From: Planctomycetota bacterium
GTDB taxonomy: Bacteria; Planctomycetota; Phycisphaerae; WQYP01
DNA length: 5,547 nt
Direction of reading: 5' to 3'
Assembly: GCA_021826605.1 (NCBI GenBank)
Contig: JAKAZF010000230.1
Location: forward strand, 1-5,547
The notes below the pieces were generated by a model. The model was not told where the DNA came from, did no database searches, and worked only from the letters and a program-made list of their open reading frames with translations. The first letter of the stretch is position 1. Every line of letters begins with the position of its first letter. Positions 1 to 4,797 of this stretch are shown here, in pieces. Position numbers and translations under genes: made by a program.

Positions 1-18
1 TTGAACCGGCTCGTTGCA

Positions 19-57
19 GGTGGACCGTTTGAGTCGCAAAATCCACCCGGCTTTTTT
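19..57 (+). terminator. Possible intrinsic terminator of an upstream gene
   Basis: The arms GGTGGA (19-24) and TCCACC (42-47) are complementary across a 17-base loop. CGGC and then a run of six T (52-57) follow, the order expected of a rho-independent terminator. The loop is long and the stem is only 6 bp, so this is a weak candidate. The gene it would terminate lies left of the window or ends in its first bases; every forward frame meets a stop within about the first 110 bases. Confidence 0.25.
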
Positions 58-180
58 ATACCGAGCCGAGGTTCCAAATACCTTAACCGAAATTTCCGAG
101 CCTGAATATCACCCGCCGGTTCCCCCGCCCGCCAATTATCAATTTGTCCCTGATTCCTTTACTTTTTGTCTCCTGCCACT

Positions 181-208
181 TTGTTCCGCCACGATTAGCC
201 GGTAGAAT
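181..208 (+). promoter_or_regulatory. Weak sigma-70-like promoter candidate before the TPR/YggX-like gene
   Basis: TAGAAT (203-208) matches the -10 consensus at five of six bases. TTGTTC (181-186) is a poor -35 (three of six) with a 16-base spacer. Transcription would start near 215 and give a leader of about 70 bases before the ATG at 285. The call rests on consensus matching alone. The rest of 58-284 shows no convincing gene on either strand. Confidence 0.25.
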
Positions 209-284
209 CTATGGGATACCGCTTTGTATACGTTTTGCTTGTTTTGCAGCGTAGCAGGCTATTGTCCTAGGGAGTTGTTCCGAT

Positions 285-881
285 ATGGTGGATCAGGCAC
301 GCATAGATCGTTTCAAGAGCATGACCGAAGCGGACCCCCAGAATGAACTGGGATTTATGTCACTCGGCCGGGCGTATGTGGAAGGCGAGATGTACAAACT
401 CGCCATCCCCGTCCTGATGCGGGCTTTACAACTCAAGACAGAGTTGTCCCCGGTTTATGTTCTCCTGGCTCAGGCCCAGCGCGGCGTGGGAGACCCGGAA
501 GGGGCCATCAACACCCTCACACGCGGCTACCGTGTCGCCGATGAACATGGTGATTTGATGCCTAGAAATCAGATGGCTGATATGCTCAAGGAACTCGGAT
601 CACCCATACCGGAAACCCGGCAGGCAGTGCTGACGCCCGAATTGGCGTCCGCCGGTAACATCCAATGCCTCCGGTGCGGACGCATCGGCCCGAAAATGAA
701 GGAACGTCCCTTCAGTGGAGCGCAGGGCGAGCAGATTCACATGAGTATTTGCGGACCTTGTTTTCAGCTCTGGATTCGCGAGGGTACTAAAGTGATCAAT
801 GAACTGCGCCTGAACCTGACTGATTCCGCCGCCCAGGATATTTATGATCAACACATGATGACGTTTCTCGGTTTGAACTGA
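285..881 (+). CDS. TPR protein with C-terminal YggX-like (Fe(2+)-trafficking) domain
   Basis: The 198-residue product has two parts. Residues about 19-86 form two TPR-like helical repeats (LGRAYVEGEMYKLAIPVLMRAL, then LLAQAQRGVGDPEGAINTLTRG, both with the usual small-residue spacing), normally a protein-interaction surface. Residues about 126-198 resemble the YggX family: PFSGAQGEQIHMSICGPCFQ aligns with the PGELGKRIYNEISKEAW region of E. coli YggX, and the segments KVINELRLNL and IYDQHMMTFL match its conserved C-terminal helices. YggX helps protect or repair Fe-S clusters and limits oxidative damage; that role is only inferred here. Unlike E. coli YggX, this domain has two CxxC pairs (C128/C131 and C156/C159), which could form a zinc- or iron-binding knuckle. 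The ATG at 285 follows GGGAG at 270-274. There is no signal peptide, so it is probably cytoplasmic. It lies 78 bases before greA and may be co-transcribed with it. TPR plus YggX-like is a combination I associate with Planctomycetota. Confidence 0.85.
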   Translation: MVDQARIDRFKSMTEADPQNELGFMSLGRAYVEGEMYKLAIPVLMRALQLKTELSPVYVLLAQAQRGVGDPEGAINTLTRGYRVADEHGDLMPRNQMADMLKELGSPIPETRQAVLTPELASAGNIQCLRCGRIGPKMKERPFSGAQGEQIHMSICGPCFQLWIREGTKVINELRLNLTDSAAQDIYDQHMMTFLGLN

Positions 882-959
882 TGTAATATAGTGGCAGACG
901 CCGGTGCGGCAACAAGCTGACATGGCTGTCGTTTTAATTTTGTGCAAGCGAGGTATCGC

Positions 960-1439
960 ATGGAAATGCAATTATTAACCAAGGAAGAAAAGCAGAAGCT
1001 TGAGGCCCAACTTAAGCACATGATTGACCAGCGTCCGCTTATTTCAGCGCGTATCGCCGAGGCGCGGGAGAAGGGCGACCTGAAGGAAAATGCCGATTAC
1101 CACGCCGCCCGTGAGGAACTCTCCTTATTGGAAGCGCGTATTAAAGATATGGAAGCCCGCCTGCGTGCCGCCTCGGTTGTGAATCCCGATGATATTCCCT
1201 CCGATATGGTATTTTTAGGCAGTACGGTAAAGGTGCGGGACCAGAAAACCGGCGATGAAGAAACTTTTAGACTCGTCGGGGAATTAAATACCGAGGCGTT
1301 TAGCTCCGATTCCGAAATCATGGAAGTGTCCGCTAAAAGCCCGCTGGGAGAAGCCCTGATGCGCGCCCGCGTAGGGCAACTGGTACGTGTTTCCGTGCCC
1401 CGTGGCGAAATTCATTACAAGGTGCTTTCCGTAAGTTGA
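960..1439 (+). CDS. greA: Transcription elongation factor GreA
   Basis: The 159-residue product matches the usual GreA length (158 in E. coli). It binds the RNA polymerase secondary channel and stimulates cleavage of backtracked transcripts so that elongation can resume. Residues about 5-75 form the antiparallel coiled coil. The tip carries the family signature GDLKENADYHAAREE with the two catalytic acidic residues, D40 and E43. Residues about 80-159 form the FKBP-like domain, with the conserved SPLGEALMRARVGQLVRVSV stretch. I chose the ATG at 960 because GAGG (950-953) lies six bases upstream and the protein then begins like other GreA proteins. An in-frame GTG at 942 would add six residues without a good ribosome-binding site. 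A weak five-pair hairpin followed by T-rich sequence (about 918-940) lies just upstream. The gene sits between the TPR/YggX-like gene and a TonB-family gene. Confidence 0.96.
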   Translation: MEMQLLTKEEKQKLEAQLKHMIDQRPLISARIAEAREKGDLKENADYHAAREELSLLEARIKDMEARLRAASVVNPDDIPSDMVFLGSTVKVRDQKTGDEETFRLVGELNTEAFSSDSEIMEVSAKSPLGEALMRARVGQLVRVSVPRGEIHYKVLSVS

Positions 1440-1471
1440 CCGCGGCCCTGCGGGCGGACCGGAAGGCTTTT

Positions 1472-1498
1472 ATGGACTTTGCGGCCCGTGCCGTGTGA
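1472..1498 (+). CDS. Possible eight-codon leader ORF coupled to the TonB-family gene
   Basis: A strong ribosome-binding site, GGAAGG (1461-1466), lies five bases before an ATG that opens the reading frame MDFAARAV followed by TGA (1496-1498). The stop is four bases before the ATG at 1503 that best starts the TonB-family gene, and that ATG has no recognisable ribosome-binding site of its own. This arrangement suggests translational coupling, with ribosomes ending on the mini-ORF and restarting at 1503. Alternatives are that the TonB gene starts at the in-frame TTG at 1479, 12 bases after the same GGAAGG, or that a frameshift or sequence error separates this ATG from the gene. No function is claimed for the peptide. 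Confidence 0.3.
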   Translation: MDFAARAV

Positions 1499-1502
1499 CA
1501 TC

Positions 1503-2672
1503 ATGAGTGAAACTCCCGTTCATTTTCTGCCTCGCTTTCAAGAGGATGCTCCAGTCCCCGCAGTAGAACATTCTGCGAAAAATCATGCTGCTTCACCTGA
1601 TCATCAGCCTGTTCCAGAAGATGCCGGCCCGCTGCCGCAAGCCGATGCTGCAAGTGCTATCACGATTGCCGCCGAGGATATTTCTGATTTGGCACCCCCG
1701 CCGGAACTTGTCGCCCTGACCGCATCTCATGCCTTACTACCCGAAGAAGCCGCCGAGCTGGCCTGGCTGGCTGAAACACGACGATTTATTATTCTCCGGC
1801 TTCAGGAATGGGTGATCCCCGTCTCGGCCTTAATGTGTTTCCTGCTGGCCGTGCTCTTTGAAGCAGGACTCGTGGCGACGGTCTGGTGGCTTGTTATATG
1901 GCACCCCCCAGCCGGCGGCGGCAGCAGGGGACAACAAGCCGGAACGGGGACAGCCATCGGCGGAATAATTCAATCCTCATCTTTGGGATCACGCTTATCT
2001 GATCCCACAGCGCATTGGCACAGCAGCCCCATGCCCGCACCGCCTGAATTGCCGGATAAGCCCATTTTTACACCCCACACACCGGCGTTGGCTCTATTGG
2101 ACAATACCAATCCACTGCATGAGGCCCTGCCCATCATCGGTATTAACAGCGATCACCACGCCTGGGCGGCCCCAGCTCACCAACTGGCTCCAAAAGCCAT
2201 GCGTATTAAAATCACGCCACGCCATACGCAACGCACCCGCAGTCGCGGTCCGCAGGTGGCTTCCCGGGGTGCCCAGCCCGATGCCGCCGGCGGCGGGGGG
2301 GGCAACGGTCTGATTCAACTATTCAAGCCGGGGTCGCGCACCGCTCTAGGCTCCGCAACTGGCTCCGGACCGGGCCGTGGGCGAGGCCCGGGCGTCGGTG
2401 GGGGCGGCAGCATTGTCAAACCCCCGCCCAATCCAGTTTTGCCGCTCAAGTATCAGTTTGCCCTCCCGGCTGATCTGATCAATCCGAAATTCCAACTGAC
2501 CATTCGCCGCAACGGCACAGTCGCCGCGGTAAAAGTCCTGACATCTTCCGGCCACCCCGGTATTGACCAGGCCATTATCAACGCCCTGATGCAGGCCCGC
2601 TTTTTGCCCAACATCCTCGCCGGCAAGCCCGTGCAAAGTAAATTTGTCATCAGCTACAAGCTCACCTCCTGA
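1503..2672 (+). CDS. TonB-family energy transducer-like protein
   Basis: The product has 389 residues from the ATG at 1503. Residues 1-100 are acidic, Pro/Ala-rich and probably disordered. A hydrophobic segment at about 103-133 (VIPVSALMCFLLAVLFEAGL through WWLVIW) is a likely inner-membrane anchor. Residues about 135-310 are a Gly/Pro-rich linker with a basic patch around 230-255 and poly-Gly runs near 263-267 and 299-302. Residues about 311-389 are a TonB C-terminal domain: LTIRRNGTVAAVKVLTSSG, then GIDQAIINALMQARFLPN and GKPVQSKFVISYKL follow the family pattern. TonB proteins couple the ExbB/ExbD proton channel to outer-membrane transporters, but no exbB, exbD or receptor gene is in the window. 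Classical TonB has only a short cytoplasmic N-terminus, so the 100-residue extension before the anchor is unusual. The start is uncertain, because an in-frame TTG at 1479 and GTG at 1488 also exist. The specific partner or substrate cannot be told. Confidence 0.85.
   Translation: MSETPVHFLPRFQEDAPVPAVEHSAKNHAASPDHQPVPEDAGPLPQADAASAITIAAEDISDLAPPPELVALTASHALLPEEAAELAWLAETRRFIILRLQEWVIPVSALMCFLLAVLFEAGLVATVWWLVIWHPPAGGGSRGQQAGTGTAIGGIIQSSSLGSRLSDPTAHWHSSPMPAPPELPDKPIFTPHTPALALLDNTNPLHEALPIIGINSDHHAWAAPAHQLAPKAMRIKITPRHTQRTRSRGPQVASRGAQPDAAGGGGGNGLIQLFKPGSRTALGSATGSGPGRGRGPGVGGGGSIVKPPPNPVLPLKYQFALPADLINPKFQLTIRRNGTVAAVKVLTSSGHPGIDQAIINALMQARFLPNILAGKPVQSKFVISYKLTS
2295..2302 (+). repeat. G8 homopolymer tract inside the TonB-family gene
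   Basis: Eight consecutive G bases encode part of the poly-Gly linker, at about residue 265-267. Loss of one G would shift reading into a frame that stops at TGA 2311-2313. Gain of one G would lead to a stop at TGA 2471-2473. Either change removes most or all of the TonB C-terminal domain. The tract is a direct observation; slippage is only a possibility. Confidence 0.8.
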
Positions 2673-2724
2673 ATTGCAGTGCAAACCTCCAACCCGGCAC
2701 CGCACCGAGGCCTATTATTGTGGT

Positions 2725-2741
2725 GCAGGCTTCCAGCCTGC
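2725..2741. repeat. Perfect short hairpin palindrome in the tonB-metallophosphoesterase spacer
   Basis: GCAGGCT (2725-2731) and AGCCTGC (2735-2741) are exact inverted repeats around TCC, giving a 7-bp stem with a three-base loop. It lies 53 bases after the TonB-family stop and 75 bases before the next start. No T run follows, so it is not a standard intrinsic terminator. Short CAGGC/GCCTG palindromes of this kind recur between genes in some planctomycete and verrucomicrobial genomes, as far as I recall. Whether it is dispersed in this genome cannot be judged from one copy. Confidence 0.6.
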
Positions 2742-2815
2742 TCGACCGGATCTCCCTGAACGGTTACGATTCGACCAGCCGTTTAAGTAGAAGCGGCAAA
2801 ATTCCGGAAGTGCCC

Positions 2816-3778
2816 ATGGCCCGAAAAAAACGCAACAAGCCCCAGTTTGATGTTGAAAAATCATTGCAGAACCGCCGATTTGAAAAAATGATATTCCATC
2901 ATGGCTCCCTGGCCGCGGTCATTAAATCCATCGGCTTTTACACCCTGTCCACACTGATCTGGCCGCGCTTTATTGCTCCAAAACGCTGGAAACTCACGCG
3001 TTTTAATGTCGTCATGCCCAATCTGCCCCGCGTTTTCGATGGTTACAAAATTGCCCAGCTTTCGGATTTACATACCGGTAGCACCGATCAGCATTATCTG
3101 CGCCGCGTGCTCGAAACGGTGGTAGCCGAAAAGCCGGACATTATCGTTATCACCGGTGATCTAATCGAATACCGTGCCGGTTCCCTGCAAAAACTCGAAG
3201 CCCTTCTGCCCCTGCTCCACGCCACCGATGGCGTGCTGGCCATTTTCGGCAATCACGATTATCACGAGTACTCATGGCGACATGTCGGGCCGCGCTCCGC
3301 CCATCGCGCCATTCATAAACGCCTGCGAACCCTCCTGGCCAAACACCAGATAACTTTACTGCGAAACACCCGGCACCGCGTTCTACGTGAAAACTCAGCA
3401 CTTTACTTTGTCGGAATGGATGAACTCTGGACCGGCAACGCCGACGGTCCCGCCGCCTTTGCCGGCATTCCCGCCTCCGCCCCCTGCATCTGCCTGCAGC
3501 ACAATCCCGACGGCTTTGAAATTCTCCGCCAATTCCCCTGGCAACTAATGCTGTGCGGCCACACCCACGGCGGACAGGTGCGCCTGCCCCTCATCGGTTC
3601 CCTGTTTGTCCCCATGAAGCACCGCCAATATATCCGCGGCTGGTACACCCTCCACTCCGATGCAAACCCCAAAGAAAAGCGCATGTACGTCAGCACCGGC
3701 CTGGGTCAAAGCGTCCCCATCCGCCTCCGCGTCCCCCCCGAAGCCACAATTTTCACCCTTCATTCAAACATCCAATGA
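2816..3778 (+). CDS. Calcineurin-like metallophosphoesterase (YkuE/YaeI/LpxG type)
   Basis: The 320-residue product has the full two-metal phosphoesterase motif set: SDLHTGS (D84, H86), ITGDLIE (D115), FGNHDYH (N146, H147), CLQHNP (H229) and CGHTHGGQ (H249, H251). The GHTHGGQ ending and the late STGLGQSVPIRLRVPPEA block are typical of the YkuE/YaeI branch. The N-terminus is basic (MARKKRNK) and is followed by a hydrophobic or amphipathic stretch at about 31-53 (SLAAVIKSIGFYTLSTLIWP), suggesting membrane association. This branch includes phosphodiesterases of unknown substrate and chlamydial LpxG, a UDP-2,3-diacylglucosamine pyrophosphatase in lipid A synthesis. LpxG activity is a possibility here but is not shown by the sequence. 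I chose the ATG at 2816 because GGAAG (2806-2810) lies five bases upstream. The in-frame GTG at 2720 would add 32 residues read through the intergenic palindrome, which is implausible. A strong hairpin follows the stop. Confidence 0.9.
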   Translation: MARKKRNKPQFDVEKSLQNRRFEKMIFHHGSLAAVIKSIGFYTLSTLIWPRFIAPKRWKLTRFNVVMPNLPRVFDGYKIAQLSDLHTGSTDQHYLRRVLETVVAEKPDIIVITGDLIEYRAGSLQKLEALLPLLHATDGVLAIFGNHDYHEYSWRHVGPRSAHRAIHKRLRTLLAKHQITLLRNTRHRVLRENSALYFVGMDELWTGNADGPAAFAGIPASAPCICLQHNPDGFEILRQFPWQLMLCGHTHGGQVRLPLIGSLFVPMKHRQYIRGWYTLHSDANPKEKRMYVSTGLGQSVPIRLRVPPEATIFTLHSNIQ

Positions 3779-3780
3779 TT

Positions 3781-3804
3781 AGCTCAATGCGGCAGCGTTG
3801 AGTT
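3781..3804 (+). terminator. Hairpin directly after the metallophosphoesterase stop
   Basis: CTCAATGC (3783-3790) pairs with GCGTTGAG (3795-3802) around the four-base loop GGCA, with one G-U pair. A further G-U and A-U pair at the base extend the stem to 10 bp. It begins three bases after the TGA (3776-3778). There is no T tract after it, so it may be a U-less terminator or a 3'-end stabiliser rather than a classical intrinsic terminator. Its position at the end of the gene cluster supports a role in ending or protecting the transcript. Confidence 0.45.
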
Positions 3805-3853
3805 GCCTGCGGAACAAAATTTGATAACACGACATTTTCCCCCCGGCACGGCT

Positions 3854-3873
3854 GACACGGCACGTGCCGCGTC
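3854..3873. repeat. Palindrome centred on CACGTG
   Basis: CGGCACGTGCCG (3858-3869) is a perfect 12-base palindrome. GAC (3854-3856) and GTC (3871-3873) extend the symmetry across one A/C mismatch. It lies about 80 bases after the metallophosphoesterase stop and about 240 bases before the promoter candidate at 4114. A dyad of this size can bind a dimeric regulator, but the region is GC-rich and no cognate protein is in the window. Confidence 0.4.
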
Positions 3874-4113
3874 CACACCTCATCGCCCCAATCGACCCAT
3901 CCCCGGCGAGCTTACGCAACACATCACCCACCAACGCACACACGCGGTCAACGATCAATGAACCCATTATTAATCCGTACTTTCGGCAGGTTGTTGAGCG
4001 CAGCCGCAGGACGCTGTATGCAGCCTGAAACACTCAAACCGTTGGCCGATGTCAGATGAAATTTGCTTGACGATGTGACGGCAGCTACAAATCCAGCCGG
4101 GGTGTAACAGCAC

Positions 4114-4141
4114 TCGACAACGGCAGCCGGTTAAGTATTAT
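4114..4141 (+). promoter_or_regulatory. Sigma-70-type promoter candidate for the DUF1398-sigma unit
   Basis: TCGACA (4114-4119) and TATTAT (4136-4141) each match five of six consensus bases for the -35 and -10 elements, with a 16-base spacer. Transcription would start near 4148 and produce a leader of about 220 bases before the ATG at 4372. This is the best promoter match I found between the two gene clusters. A second, poorer -10-like hexamer, TCTAAT (4306-4311), lies nearer the gene but has no -35 at a good distance. Confidence 0.45.
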
Positions 4142-4262
4142 CAGAAAAGCAGCGCCGGCCGGACATGCGTTAGCCAAGCAAAATTACAGTGCCGGCATTG
4201 TTAAAGCCATTACTTGTTATCCACGAGCACTCTTGTACGGACCGTTGAGCTTCGCCGGGCAG

Positions 4263-4274
4263 AAACAATTGTTT
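4263..4274. repeat. AT-rich perfect palindrome in the DUF1398 leader
   Basis: AAACAATTGTTT is a perfect 12-base palindrome in a GC-rich setting, 97 bases upstream of the DUF1398 start and downstream of the promoter candidate at 4114. It could be an operator for a dimeric repressor. It overlaps the start of TTGGCA (4274-4279), a -35-like hexamer for which no suitable -10 is visible. No direct evidence of binding exists. Confidence 0.35.
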
Positions 4275-4371
4275 TGGCATCTGTCACAGGGCCGCCGACT
4301 GGTTGTCTAATACTGTATCAGCCGGCATGGTGCCGTCGGAATTGGGAACTTTTGGACAGGGGAAATGTGCT

Positions 4372-4770
4372 ATGCAATCTCTCGACACCCAGGTTATTCA
4401 TCAGTGTCTGGCCCTGGCGATGGAAAATAAGATGACATTTGGCGAGACGGTCATGAACCTTAAGGCGATTGGCGTGGAACGTTATGATGTGGATCTTGTG
4501 GGCCGGACGGCGACATACTATTCGACTGCGGGAGAAGTCTATTCGTTACGTCGGGGGCCGGAACATTCGGCGATCATTGTTGAAGATTTCAACGGTGTCG
4601 GGGTTGCTCAAGCTGTGCAGGAAATCAAAATAAAGCACATTGACTATCCGGAATTTCTGCAGCGCATTATGAACGCCGGTACGGTCAGCTATTCGGTGTA
4701 CCTGACCGGGGGCCGGGCAATCTACTTTGGCCGTCGGGGCGATTATCATGTTGAGGAGTTTCCGCGGTAA
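4372..4770 (+). CDS. DUF1398 (YbcV-like) family protein
   Basis: The 132-residue product looks like a complete DUF1398 domain, a family that includes E. coli prophage protein YbcV and has no established biochemical role. Recognisable stretches are GETVMNLKAIGVERYDVDLV near the N-terminus, TATYYSTAGEVYSL in the middle, and the highly conserved HIDYPEFLQRIMNAGTVSY followed by VYLTGGRAIYFGRRGDYHVE at the end. There is no signal peptide or membrane segment, so it is probably a soluble cytoplasmic protein. I chose the ATG at 4372 because AGGGGA (4358-4363) lies eight bases before it and the family's usual N-terminus begins there. An upstream in-frame start at 4303 would add 23 residues unlike the family. 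The sigma-factor gene starts 27 bases after the stop, which suggests one transcript and perhaps a shared regulatory role. The function is unknown. Confidence 0.85.
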   Translation: MQSLDTQVIHQCLALAMENKMTFGETVMNLKAIGVERYDVDLVGRTATYYSTAGEVYSLRRGPEHSAIIVEDFNGVGVAQAVQEIKIKHIDYPEFLQRIMNAGTVSYSVYLTGGRAIYFGRRGDYHVEEFPR

Positions 4771-4797
4771 GTCTGTACCTCGGTAGAGGCAAAGGCC

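Larger units (their letters stand above)
3805..4371. other. Long intergenic region without a recognisable gene
   Basis: About 570 bases separate the metallophosphoesterase hairpin from the DUF1398 start. The open frames here (an 84-codon one on the minus strand ending at 3779, and a 73-codon one on the plus strand from 4214) match no family I know. The minus-strand one would overlap the terminator hairpin, and the plus-strand one would run into the DUF1398 gene. I see no tRNA, transposase remnant or direct-repeat array. The region does hold palindromes (3854-3873, 4263-4274), a promoter candidate (4114-4141) and a GCCGGCAT octamer at both 4193-4200 and 4321-4328. It is best read as regulatory or structural space marking a boundary between two transcription units. 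Confidence 0.6.

Noticed and set aside
14..205. 63-codon plus-strand frame from a TTG
   Set aside because: It has no ribosome-binding site, a Pro-rich composition, no resemblance to a known family, and it spans the possible terminator at 19-57.
884..892. Promoter for greA from TAATAT/TATAGT
   Set aside because: The -10-like bases are fair, but no -35 match lies 16-18 bases upstream.
918..940. Intrinsic terminator between the TPR/YggX-like gene and greA
   Set aside because: The stem is only about five pairs (GACA/TGTC plus one wobble) and the following T stretch is interrupted, so at most it is a weak attenuator.
1440..1471. Terminator after greA built on GCCC/GGGC (1445-1455)
   Set aside because: The stem is four pairs with a three-base loop and no real T tract; it sits directly before the ribosome-binding site at 1461.
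2720..2815. Upstream GTG start for the metallophosphoesterase
   Set aside because: The extra 32 residues are read through the intergenic palindrome and have no ribosome-binding site, whereas the ATG at 2816 has GGAAG five bases before it.
3779..4033. 84-codon minus-strand frame after the metallophosphoesterase
   Set aside because: It matches no family I know, has an odd Cys/Arg-rich composition, and would be read through the terminator hairpin and the palindrome at 3854-3873.
4344..4366. ECF-type autoregulated promoter from GGGAAC (4344-4349)
   Set aside because: The matching -10 would fall on the DUF1398 start codon, leaving no room for transcription of its ribosome-binding site.
4214..4435. 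73-codon plus-strand frame overlapping the DUF1398 start
   Set aside because: It overlaps a well-supported gene in another frame, and its Trp/Arg/Leu-rich sequence resembles nothing known.
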